Assembly: GCA_900540635.1 (NCBI GenBank)
Contig: UQGU01000051.1
Location: 1 to 16,963 of the forward strand
DNA: 16,963 nt
Direction: 5' to 3'
From: an uncultured Eubacteriales bacterium
GTDB lineage: Bacteria > Bacillota > Clostridia > Oscillospirales > Oscillospiraceae
Below, in pieces: positions 1 through 6,421 of the stretch (the first letter of the stretch is position 1; every line of letters begins with the position of its first letter). The position numbers and the translations under genes are program-made. The notes under the pieces are model-generated. The model saw only the letters and a list, made by a program, of their open reading frames with translations, had not been told where the DNA came from and made no database searches.

Positions 1-691
1 TGAAGGTCACGTCCATGGTGACGGAGGGGCAGACGGAGCGAGCGCCCAGGAAGAAGCTGGTGTAGCCGGAGACGACCTCGGCGTAGGTATAAGCACCCAC
101 ATAGCCCATCTTGGCCTCGTCAGCGGTGATCTTGCCGTCCTCGATCATCTGGTTCAGTTTCATACCGGCAGCAACACCGGCCATGTAGCGGCCCTGATAG
201 ATGGCAGCGAAAGCGTTGTGGTGGTTGGCCAGGCCCTGGGTGTGGGCCTTGGTGCCGGTGGCGTGGCAGAACTGCACGTCAGGGAATTCCTGAGCAGCCT
301 GGATGATGTAATCCTCGTGGCCGAAGGAGTCGGCGAAGATGATGTTGCAGCCGGCATCGGCCAGCTCAGCAGCGGCATTGTAGCACTCCTGGCCCTCGGG
401 GATGTTGGTGCGGAACAGGTACTGATCCTCGGTCAGGCCCAGGTCAGCAATGGCCTGGCGGGCAGCATTCATGAAGTTCAGGTCGTAGGTGGAGTTCTCG
501 TCATGCAGGAAGATGAAGCCAACCTTGATGTTGGAAGCAGCGGCAGGGGCTTCGTTCTCTGCGGCGGCAGTGGTCTCGGCAGCGGCATCGGTGGCAGCAG
601 CGGTGGTGGAAGCGGTGCTTCCGTTGGAGCCGCAGGCAGCCAGGCCCAGAACCATCACAAGGACCAGAGCCAGAGAAAGAATCTTTTTCAT
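1..691 (-). CDS. BMP/PnrA-family ABC transporter substrate-binding lipoprotein (partial, C-terminus beyond window)
   Basis: The visible part is the first 230 residues; the stop lies left of base 1. It starts with a lipoprotein signal peptide (MKK, hydrophobic stretch, lipobox LAAC with the lipidated Cys at residue 20), followed by a Thr/Ala/Glu-rich linker to about residue 54. The folded part starts IKVGFIFLHDENSTYDLNF and continues in the manner of the basic membrane protein (Med/PnrA) family, whose characterised members bind purine nucleosides for an ABC importer. The start is set by AGGAGG ten bases upstream. It lies 59 bp downstream of xpt on the same strand with no terminator or clear promoter between them, so it is probably co-transcribed and under the same guanine riboswitch. 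This supports a purine nucleoside or base as ligand. Family: fairly sure; ligand: inference. Confidence 0.85.
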   Translation of the reverse strand, partial: MKKILSLALVLVMVLGLAACGSNGSTASTTAAATDAAAETTAAAENEAPAAASNIKVGFIFLHDENSTYDLNFMNAARQAIADLGLTEDQYLFRTNIPEGQECYNAAAELADAGCNIIFADSFGHEDYIIQAAQEFPDVQFCHATGTKAHTQGLANHHNAFAAIYQGRYMAGVAAGMKLNQMIEDGKITADEAKMGYVGAYTYAEVVSGYTSFFLGARSVCPSVTMDVTF

Positions 692-750
692 TTTTTCTTT
701 TTCCTCCTAGAAAAATGTATATGTTCATCGCAGAAGCGAGAAACAACGTG

Positions 751-1323
751 TTAATTGCGGAAGGTGATTGCGTCGTCGGTCATGGAATCCACGATGGCGA
801 GGGACTCTACCCTTACGCCCTCGGCCCGGAGTGCGTCGCCGCCGCCCTGGAAGCCCTTCTCAATGGCGATAGCCGCACCCACCACGGTGCCCCCCGCCTG
901 ACGGACCAGCTCGGTCAGGCCAACCAAAGCCTTGCCGTTGGCCAGGAAATCGTCCACCAGCAGAACCCGGTCATTTTCACCCAGGTAGTCGCTGCTGACA
1001 ACGATGGTGTAGTCCGTGCCGTGGGTATAGGAGTGGACAACGGCCGTATAGACCTTGCCGTCCACATTGCTGGACTTGTGCTTCTTGGCAAAGACCATAG
1101 GCACGCCCATTTCCAGGGCCACCGCCGCCGCAATGGCAATGCCAGAGGACTCAATGGTCAAAACCTTATTGACACCGGCATCGGCATAAAGCCTTGCAAA
1201 TTCCTTGGCCATCTCGCCCAGGAAGGAGGTATCGATCTGCTGATTCAGGAAGGAACCCACCTTGAGGATACCGCCGGGCAGGACCTTGCCCTCTTCCAGG
1301 ATTTTCTTTTCCATTGCCTTCAT
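751..1323 (-). CDS. xpt: Xanthine phosphoribosyltransferase
   Basis: A 190-residue cytoplasmic purine salvage enzyme that makes XMP from xanthine and PRPP. It is the usual length for Xpt and begins in the family manner (MKAMEKKILEEGKVLPGGILKV). The type I PRTase PRPP-binding motif RVLLVDDFLANGKA is at about residues 119-132, and the FAKKHKS segment near residues 78-84 is also typical. The ATG at 1323 is preceded by AAAGGAG at good spacing. The frame stays open upstream, but that stretch is the riboswitch and terminator, so longer starts are rejected. An ATG three codons in (1314) is a less likely alternative. It is the first gene of the riboswitch-controlled operon, followed by the BMP lipoprotein. 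The identity is well supported both by motifs and by the purine riboswitch in front. Confidence 0.95.
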   Translation of the reverse strand: MKAMEKKILEEGKVLPGGILKVGSFLNQQIDTSFLGEMAKEFARLYADAGVNKVLTIESSGIAIAAAVALEMGVPMVFAKKHKSSNVDGKVYTAVVHSYTHGTDYTIVVSSDYLGENDRVLLVDDFLANGKALVGLTELVRQAGGTVVGAAIAIEKGFQGGGDALRAEGVRVESLAIVDSMTDDAITFRN

Positions 1324-1344
1324 ATGCAAAACGCTCCTTTTCAA

Positions 1345-1380
1345 ATTAAAAAAGCCGCGGACAACTACAGTCCACGGTGC
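1345..1380 (-). terminator. Riboswitch expression-platform terminator upstream of xpt
   Basis: On the minus strand CCGTGGAC and GTCCGCGG form an 8-bp stem (one G-U pair) with a 7-nt loop, followed by CTTTTTT, which is a canonical intrinsic terminator. Its 5' strand (CACCGTGG, 1379-1372) can instead pair with the 3' strand of the aptamer P1 helix (CCATTGGTG, 1445-1437). This gives the expected antiterminator when ligand is absent. Confidence 0.88.
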
Positions 1381-1438
1381 AAAAATGAGCAAACGCCTTC
1401 CAAAACCCGAATTCAGGGAACGGAACGCGCATTTTTCA

Positions 1439-1504
1439 CCAATGGTCACAGCTTCCTGGCGCTGCGGTAGAAACTCTCGGGCCATACATCCGAAATTACA
1501 TTAG
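1439..1504 (-). promoter_or_regulatory. Purine (guanine-class) riboswitch aptamer
   Basis: On the minus strand the three-way junction of the purine riboswitch can be drawn in full. P1 is CUAAUG/CAUUGG, J1/2 is UAAU, P2 is UCGG/CCGA, L2 contains the conserved UAUGG, J2/3 is UUUCUACC (invariant), P3 is GCAGC/GCUGU, and L3 contains the CC that pairs with the L2 GG. J3/1 reads GAC, so the discriminator equivalent to C74 of the B. subtilis xpt aptamer is C, meaning guanine/hypoxanthine rather than adenine. The pair next to it has changed from A-U to G-C, a compensatory change. Guanine binding should stabilise P1, release the terminator 5' strand and switch xpt and the downstream lipoprotein gene off. 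Confidence 0.93.
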
Positions 1505-1526
1505 CTTTTGTTCACTTGACAAGGTC

Positions 1527-1555
1527 ATCCTACCCCAAAATTCATCGTTTGTCAA
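1527..1555 (-). promoter_or_regulatory. Sigma-A promoter of the xpt operon
   Basis: On the minus strand a perfect -35 TTGACA (1555-1550) is followed by a 17-base spacer and -10 TAGGAT (1532-1527). Transcription would start near 1520, about 16 bases before the aptamer, which is exactly where a riboswitch promoter is expected. Confidence 0.85.
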
Positions 1556-1637
1556 CATTTGTCGAGGCCACTCCATGTTTTTTTCGGTTTTTCACAAAAA
1601 GCATACGCTTTTTTTACGTTTCATTGGAAATGGTGAA

Positions 1638-1658
1638 GGGGCGGCACAGCGCCGCCCC
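1638..1658 (-). terminator. GC-rich hairpin after the M24 peptidase gene
   Basis: GGGGCGGC and GCCGCCCC form a perfect 8-bp stem with a 5-nt loop, starting 10 bp after the peptidase stop codon. The downstream minus-strand sequence (TTCACCATTTCC) has only a weak T-tract, so termination may be partial. Confidence 0.6.
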
Positions 1659-1668
1659 TCTCGATGGT

Positions 1669-2751
1669 TTACTTGAACGGAACCACGGTCAGGTCCTTGG
1701 GATAGTGATTCAGGACTTCGCAGCCGTCCTCGGTGATGAGCACCAGGTCCTCAATGCGAACGCCGATACTCTCCTCCGGGATATAGATCCCCGGCTCCAC
1801 GGAGAAGCACTGGCCTGGCCGGATCACGGCCTCATTGACGGCGGACACATCCCCCGCCTCATGGACCTCCAGTCCGATGGAATGGCCGGTCCTGTGGGTG
1901 AAATACTTTCCGAAGCCCTTTTCCGCAATGTAGTCCCGGGCGGCCTTGTCTACGTCGCACATCCGGGCCCCGGGCTTGGCCGCGGCAATGCCCCGGAGAT
2001 TGGCTTCTTTCACGATTTCATAGATTTCCCGCTGCCGATCGGATACCTCGCCCAGGAAGACCGTCCGGGTCATATCGGAGCAGTAGTCATCCTTTCTGCC
2101 GCCGATATCCAGCACCACGCAGTCTCCCCGTTTGCCCCGGCTGCCGTCCGTCACATGATGGGGGTCCGCCGCATTGCCGGCAAAGGCGGTGATGGGCTCG
2201 AAGGAATAGCCGGAGCAGCCCGCATCCAGGTAGTATTGCAGCAAGAGGTCTGCAAGCTCCGTTTCCGTGTGGTCTTCCGGCAGGGCATGGATGATCCGGT
2301 CCATGACCTGATCGTTCAGCCGGGAGGCTATGCGCATTTTCTCCTGCTCCTCCGGAGTCTTGATGGCCCGGACCCCATCCACAATGGAAGAGGAATTGAC
2401 GCATTTGCCGGTGTGCAGCTCCTGCAGCCGCAGCAGAAACCGGGCAGGCCAGTTTTTGTCCACGGCCACGGCCTCCCCGGGAATCAAAGCCTTGGCCACC
2501 AGGGCCACGCCATCCTCGGTGTCGTTGTAATAGGTAATGGGTACGCCCAGGTCCCGGGTCTGGTGGAACAGGTCGTTGATAAAGAACCGGTGGTTTCCGT
2601 CGACGCGCAGCACCAAAACCAGCATCCGCTCCCCGGGCTGGATGGATACGCCGGTAAGGTAGTAGATGACAGCAGGGTCGGAGATTATAATCTGATGAAT
2701 ATTTTCCACCGACATTTTTCCAATAATACACAACAGTTTAGCACCATCCAT
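1669..2751 (-). CDS. M24-family metallopeptidase (Xaa-Pro dipeptidase/aminopeptidase type)
   Basis: A 360-residue cytoplasmic protein, the usual length for bacterial PepQ/YqhT-type enzymes that cut Xaa-Pro bonds in peptides. The N-terminal creatinase-like domain (1 to about 125) contains DPAVIYYLTG. The C-terminal pita-bread domain carries all five dinuclear metal ligands: Asp215 (DIGG), Asp226 (SDMTRT), His290 (HRTGHSIGLEVHE), Glu319 (EPGIYIP) and Glu334 (RIEDLVLIT). I chose the ATG at 2751 because AAAGGTG sits six bases before it; a GTG at 2760 falls inside that binding site. It follows the prepilin gene by only 21 bp with no terminator, so the two are probably one transcript. The exact peptide preference cannot be read from sequence. 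The only promoter seen is the one ahead of the pilin gene. Confidence 0.9.
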   Translation of the reverse strand: MDGAKLLCIIGKMSVENIHQIIISDPAVIYYLTGVSIQPGERMLVLVLRVDGNHRFFINDLFHQTRDLGVPITYYNDTEDGVALVAKALIPGEAVAVDKNWPARFLLRLQELHTGKCVNSSSIVDGVRAIKTPEEQEKMRIASRLNDQVMDRIIHALPEDHTETELADLLLQYYLDAGCSGYSFEPITAFAGNAADPHHVTDGSRGKRGDCVVLDIGGRKDDYCSDMTRTVFLGEVSDRQREIYEIVKEANLRGIAAAKPGARMCDVDKAARDYIAEKGFGKYFTHRTGHSIGLEVHEAGDVSAVNEAVIRPGQCFSVEPGIYIPEESIGVRIEDLVLITEDGCEVLNHYPKDLTVVPFK

Positions 2752-2772
2752 AGAAAACACCTTTCTAAATCA

Positions 2773-3156
2773 TTATCCGATTTTCTTGAAACAATCATCA
2801 TGCGCCGAATTGCATTGATAAACGATAACATATCCTCCATCACGTCGAATCATATAAATACCCGCTTGAAGTTTTATCGTCTTTCCGTCCGGGTAATAAA
2901 TAGTATCGTAGTATGCGTCGAGATATTGGGGGTATTTCCATCCGCCAATTTCATCTTGGTATTCGCCCGTCTGAATATAGTCAGCCTGGAGTACAGCATA
3001 GTAGCTTCTCAGATTCGCCCAATCTGCCGCAACCTTCGCTTTATGCAGATTATTTGACAGCACCGGAATGGCAATGGCCACCAGCACGGCAATAATTGCT
3101 ACCACAATCAGCATTTCCATCAGGGTAAAACCCTTTTTGTTTTTCTTTACATTCAT
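2773..3156 (-). CDS. Type IV prepilin-like protein (major pilin/pseudopilin)
   Basis: A 127-residue protein with a class III (prepilin) signal: a Lys-rich leader ending KKG, cleavage expected between Gly9 and Phe10, Glu at mature position 5 (residue 14), and the hydrophobic helix TLMEMLIVVAIIAVLVAIAI before Pro31. A PilD-like peptidase would cut it and the protein would assemble into a pilus or a secretion/competence pseudopilus. The globular part is short and Tyr-rich, with Cys115 and Cys122 as a possible disulfide. The start at 3156 has GGAGGG eight bases upstream. No assembly ATPase, peptidase or platform gene is in the window, so it is an orphan pilin here. The coding DNA is visibly more AT-rich than its neighbours, which hints at separate origin. 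Family clear, role unknown. Confidence 0.88.
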   Translation of the reverse strand: MNVKKNKKGFTLMEMLIVVAIIAVLVAIAIPVLSNNLHKAKVAADWANLRSYYAVLQADYIQTGEYQDEIGGWKYPQYLDAYYDTIYYPDGKTIKLQAGIYMIRRDGGYVIVYQCNSAHDDCFKKIG

Positions 3157-3177
3157 ATTTTTGTCCCTCCGGGAAGA

Positions 3178-3206
3178 ATCATAGCACTTTTTTCCACTTT
3201 GGGCAA
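3178..3206 (-). promoter_or_regulatory. Promoter of the prepilin-peptidase operon
   Basis: On the minus strand -35 TTGCCC (3206-3201), a 17-base spacer and -10 TATGAT (3183-3178) lie just upstream of the prepilin ribosome binding site. The implied leader is very short. Confidence 0.65.
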
Positions 3207-3291
3207 GAGTTTTTTCCAATTGCAGTCGGCGCTGCCTACTGCACATAAAGGAAATACAGGTACCCAGTCCGCAAAGGATTTCCGGGCAGCC

Positions 3292-3325
3292 AAAAGCCCC
3301 GGCAAGCATTTTCCGCTTGCCGGGG
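3292..3325 (-). terminator. Intrinsic terminator of the SDR/GcvT operon
   Basis: On the minus strand CCCCGGCAAGC and GCTTGCCGGGG form a perfect 11-bp stem around a 7-nt loop, followed by CTTTTGG. It lies 20 bp after the last gene of the operon and separates it from the prepilin promoter. Confidence 0.88.
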
Positions 3326-3345
3326 CCTCGCCCTGTAAATTCAGC

Positions 3346-4107
3346 TTAGAAGCAGGTCCAGCCGCCGTCACAGACGATGGTGGTGCCGTTGACAAAGTGG
3401 GATTCGTCACTGGCCAGGAACAGTGCCGCTCCGGCGATGTCCTCGGGCAGTCCCATTTCCGGGGAGTGGGCCAGCAGAGAACCGGTGCGCTCAAACCCGA
3501 ATTTATTTGCCTTGGGCATGACCAAGGGAATGTCCGTCAGGATTCCGCCCGGGGCAATTGCGTTGCAGCGAATTCCCTTGTCAATGTACATGAATGCGGT
3601 ATTCTTTGTCGCGGAGGCAATGGCCGCCTTGGATGCGCAATAGGCCACGCCTGCTGTCTGATGGGCCGCGCCCACAGAGGTGATGTTGATGATATTGCCT
3701 CCGTCCTCGCCCTGCGTCAGGAATACCTGAACCGCCTTGCGCATGGCATACAGGGGCCCATAGGTATTGACGCGGAACAGCCGCTCGATCATTTCATCGG
3801 ACACGTCACCCACAGCGGTGTTGTCATCCATAATGCCCGCATTGTTGACCAGCACATCCAGCCGTCCAAAGGCTTTCACGGCAGCATCGATCATTCCGTC
3901 GCAGGCGGCGGGGTCCGATACATCGCCGACATATGGAATAACCTTACCGGGTTCCTCCTTCAGTGCCTCCGCCAGTGCGTCCAGCCGTTCTTTTCTGCGG
4001 GCAACGGCAATAACATTGGCCCCCTCCTGCGCAAACAGTGTGACAATAGCCTGCCCCATGCCTGCAGAAGCGCCGGTGACCACAATGGATTTTCCCTCAA
4101 GCTTCAT
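3346..4107 (-). CDS. Classical SDR-family oxidoreductase (probably NADP(H)-dependent)
   Basis: A 253-residue classical short-chain dehydrogenase/reductase with a Rossmann fold. It has TGASAGMG (residues 11-18) for the cofactor, NNAG (88-91), Asn114, Ser144 and the catalytic pair Tyr156/Lys160 (YCASK), with IAPGG after it. Arg37-Arg38 after the second strand suggest NADP(H) rather than NAD(H). The C-terminus ends DGGWTCF, as in many SDRs. It is the last gene of a four-gene operon, 28 bp after the GcvT-like gene, with GAGGA before the ATG, and is followed by a strong terminator. It probably reduces or oxidises a carbonyl/alcohol made or used by its operon partners. The substrate cannot be read; names such as 3-oxoacyl-ACP reductase would be only generic. 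Confidence 0.9.
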   Translation of the reverse strand: MKLEGKSIVVTGASAGMGQAIVTLFAQEGANVIAVARRKERLDALAEALKEEPGKVIPYVGDVSDPAACDGMIDAAVKAFGRLDVLVNNAGIMDDNTAVGDVSDEMIERLFRVNTYGPLYAMRKAVQVFLTQGEDGGNIINITSVGAAHQTAGVAYCASKAAIASATKNTAFMYIDKGIRCNAIAPGGILTDIPLVMPKANKFGFERTGSLLAHSPEMGLPEDIAGAALFLASDESHFVNGTTIVCDGGWTCF

Positions 4108-4135
4108 CTTGTTTTCCTCGCTTTGTTATACCAGC

Positions 4136-5161
4136 TTAATTCAGCCAGTTCTTTTCGGTAATCACGCAGTCATGCCCGTGAATTTTGATCCTGTCGCCAA
4201 CCTTCAGTGCGCCCTTCTTTGCCAGGATGTAGCCGTTGTTGACTTCCTTCACGTAGGAATAGACCAGCTTGGAGACGCGGCCCACTTCCTCTTCCTCAGA
4301 GTCGATGAACACCGCCTCACCGGGGCCGCCATACTGCTTGGAGCGGATATAGTAGTCGTCGTCCAGCACCTCAAAGCCCACCATTTCCCGGGCAGGGCCG
4401 TTTTCCTTCACTTTCAGAAGGGCTTCCTTGCCGATAAAGTCCTTGTCCCACTTGATGTTCTTATCCAGACCAACCTCAATGGGATTGGTGTGGGCCAGGT
4501 CGCGCATATAGAAGATACCGGCCTCCGTGGGAAGCGTCCATGCCATGATCTGGAATTCGGTGACCCGCTTGCCGCCATTGCGCACGACCTCTGCATCCAC
4601 CAGGGTCTCAATGGCCTCCAGATCATCCGGGGACATATAGATCTCGTAGCCCCACTTTTCGCCGGTGTAGCCGCCACGGTTGATCTTGACCGGAATGCCG
4701 TTGATCACATTATCCCGAATCTCAAAGAACTTCTGATCCTCTACGGAATTGTCGCACAGGGCCTCTATCACCGCCTTGGACTTAGGGCCCTGGACAGCCA
4801 GCATCTGCCAGTCCTCGGTGATCTCATTCCACTCCACATCGAAGTCGCCCTGGTGGAAGTACCACCAGTCATCGGCCTTGGTGGCGTAGAGAGTGGAAAC
4901 CCAATAGGTATCCTCGGAAACACGCATAATGACCACATCGTCAATGATCTCGCCCTGCTCATTCAGCATGGTGGTGTAGCGGTCCCGGCCAACGGCAAGG
5001 GACGCAATATTCCCGGTATACAGATGATCCAGGAAAGGCACCACATCGGGCCCGGTGACTTCAATCAGCTGGTGCGTCCAGAAATACCAGCCCACATTGT
5101 TTCGCACAGCCATGTGTTCACTGCGCTTCATATCATCATACTTGAAGATATTCTTATTCAT
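4136..5161 (-). CDS. GcvT-family tetrahydrofolate-dependent aminomethyltransferase/demethylase-like protein
   Basis: A 341-residue protein with the GcvT folate-binding domain (about 20-250) and the C-terminal barrel (about 255-338). Family marks are EIIDDVVI at 71-78 with the conserved active-site Asp, QGPKS at 124-128, GYTGEKWGYEI at 164-174 and DFIGKEAL at 241-248. GcvT transfers a methylene group to tetrahydrofolate. Relatives act on other methyl donors: DmdA on dimethylsulfoniopropionate, LigM/DesA on methoxy-aromatics, and dimethylglycine/sarcosine enzymes. No gcvP or gcvH gene is nearby; instead it lies between a Cys-rich protein (15 bp gap) and an SDR (28 bp). It is therefore more likely a substrate-specific demethylase or C1 transferase than the glycine cleavage T-protein. 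The start at 5161 has GGGAGG upstream. Fold sure, substrate unknown. Confidence 0.82.
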   Translation of the reverse strand: MNKNIFKYDDMKRSEHMAVRNNVGWYFWTHQLIEVTGPDVVPFLDHLYTGNIASLAVGRDRYTTMLNEQGEIIDDVVIMRVSEDTYWVSTLYATKADDWWYFHQGDFDVEWNEITEDWQMLAVQGPKSKAVIEALCDNSVEDQKFFEIRDNVINGIPVKINRGGYTGEKWGYEIYMSPDDLEAIETLVDAEVVRNGGKRVTEFQIMAWTLPTEAGIFYMRDLAHTNPIEVGLDKNIKWDKDFIGKEALLKVKENGPAREMVGFEVLDDDYYIRSKQYGGPGEAVFIDSEEEEVGRVSKLVYSYVKEVNNGYILAKKGALKVGDRIKIHGHDCVITEKNWLN

Positions 5162-5176
5162 GATGCTGCCTCCCCA

Positions 5177-6406
5177 TTACGCGAATTTGTCGATTTTCTT
5201 GGCAATCTTAATGCGGAGCTTCTTTGCGGGGGAATCCTCCTCCCAGCAGGACCACTGCGCGTTGATCAGCGTCTTGGCCATGCCGTACCACATTGCCAGG
5301 TGTGCCTCGGGCACGTCCTTGGTGCCGGTGATTTCCAGGCCGCTGCGGTCGATGACCAGGATGCACTCCTTCTCATTAAAGGCTTCCACCTCATAAGCGC
5401 ACACCAGGGATTGCAGCTGCACCTCGATCAGGCCCGCCAGCAGGCGGCCATCCTCTCCAATGGAGTTGGGAACGCCCATCCAGTCCCGCAGCGCCTTAAT
5501 GGCATACCGCTCGCCGAACATGGCCTTTCCCGCAGCCTCCAGCACGCACCGCAGAATGTGGTCCGCCTGCTCCCGGGTCACAATGCCGCGCTTGACGGTT
5601 TCCGCAATGGCGGGCAGAATGTACAGCGAAGCCGCCGTGGACAGGTTCATCATCTGATTGGAGGAATCCGTTTCGTTGTTGGTTCCGTTTACAAAGTGGT
5701 AGTTGCACTCCTCCCGGAACATCATGGAATCCTCTACGGTGTCCGCTTCCTCCGTGTATTTCTTATAGTCATCGGTGACGGCTGGGCCGAAGCTTTCCCA
5801 CAGCTCATGCTCCGGCGCAGGATACTTCTCCCGGTTCTCTGCAATGATCCGGCAGTGCCGATCGCCGCAGCCCTTGGCCTCCACCATCATATAGTCCAGC
5901 GTGGGACCATTGGGGCGGCGCTCTGCGGCCGCCTTTGCCTGCCCCTGCAGGGACATGGTGGTAGTGCGGCACAGCTCAGAGCCGACGATATCCCAGTCGC
6001 ACACATCCAGCTCTTTTTCACAGCGGTAGGTACCGAAATCCTGGCAGCGGCCGCACATCAGCAGAGCATCGTCACCCTTATCACCGATCAAAGCGCCGGG
6101 GTACTCGCCGCACATAAACGGATGAATGCCAAAGCCATCGTCGTTGCCGTAATACTTGCCGGTCATATACTGCCGCTGGAAGCCGTCCTCACACATCAGC
6201 TGTGCCCGCTCCCGGTAATCGGGGATCATGATCCGCAGAGCCTGCTGAGTTGCCGCAGAAAGGACGGATTCAAAGCGGCTGATGTAATGCATCGCCTCAT
6301 AATAGCTGATGAGCTTGTTCCAGGGTGTCTGGACGGCCACATACTGCTTGATATTGGCCCCTACGCCGGAGTCCTGGGGAATTCTGGCATCAATTTTCTT
6401 ACTCAT
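5177..6406 (-). CDS. Cysteine-rich protein of uncertain family (possible ATC-hydrolase/V4R-like domain)
   Basis: A 409-residue soluble protein with no signal peptide or membrane segment, which I do not firmly recognise. The N-terminal half has nine Cys between residues 72 and 185: C72, C99, a CGRC pair (118/121), C129, C136, C146, and GCGDRHC (C180/C185). The last motif resembles the end of V4R and L-2-amino-thiazoline-4-carboxylate hydrolase-like domains, which are small-ligand or metal-binding folds. The C-terminal half (about 240-409) is helical, with scattered Cys at 287, 336, 348 and 387, and could be a second, degenerate copy. It sits 15 bp from both neighbours in the operon and has a ribosome site (AAAGGAG) before the ATG. 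It may bind the shared substrate, zinc or an Fe-S centre. Coding is certain; function is open. Confidence 0.75.
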   Translation of the reverse strand: MSKKIDARIPQDSGVGANIKQYVAVQTPWNKLISYYEAMHYISRFESVLSAATQQALRIMIPDYRERAQLMCEDGFQRQYMTGKYYGNDDGFGIHPFMCGEYPGALIGDKGDDALLMCGRCQDFGTYRCEKELDVCDWDIVGSELCRTTTMSLQGQAKAAAERRPNGPTLDYMMVEAKGCGDRHCRIIAENREKYPAPEHELWESFGPAVTDDYKKYTEEADTVEDSMMFREECNYHFVNGTNNETDSSNQMMNLSTAASLYILPAIAETVKRGIVTREQADHILRCVLEAAGKAMFGERYAIKALRDWMGVPNSIGEDGRLLAGLIEVQLQSLVCAYEVEAFNEKECILVIDRSGLEITGTKDVPEAHLAMWYGMAKTLINAQWSCWEEDSPAKKLRIKIAKKIDKFA

Positions 6407-6421
6407 TTGGAAGCTCCTTTC

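Noticed and set aside
1324..1485. N-terminal extension of xpt
   Set aside because: The extension would translate the riboswitch and terminator, and the family start with AAAGGAG is at 1323.
2752..2760. GTG start three codons earlier for the M24 peptidase
   Set aside because: That GTG is part of the AAAGGTG ribosome site for the ATG at 2751.
1516..3057. A 513-codon plus-strand open frame opposite the peptidase
   Set aside because: The minus strand there encodes an M24 peptidase with all five metal ligands, and the plus frame has no ribosome site or motif.
4136..5161. Calling the GcvT-like gene a true glycine cleavage T-protein
   Set aside because: No gcvP, gcvH or lipoate genes are nearby and the operon is made of dehydrogenases, so the narrow name is not supported.
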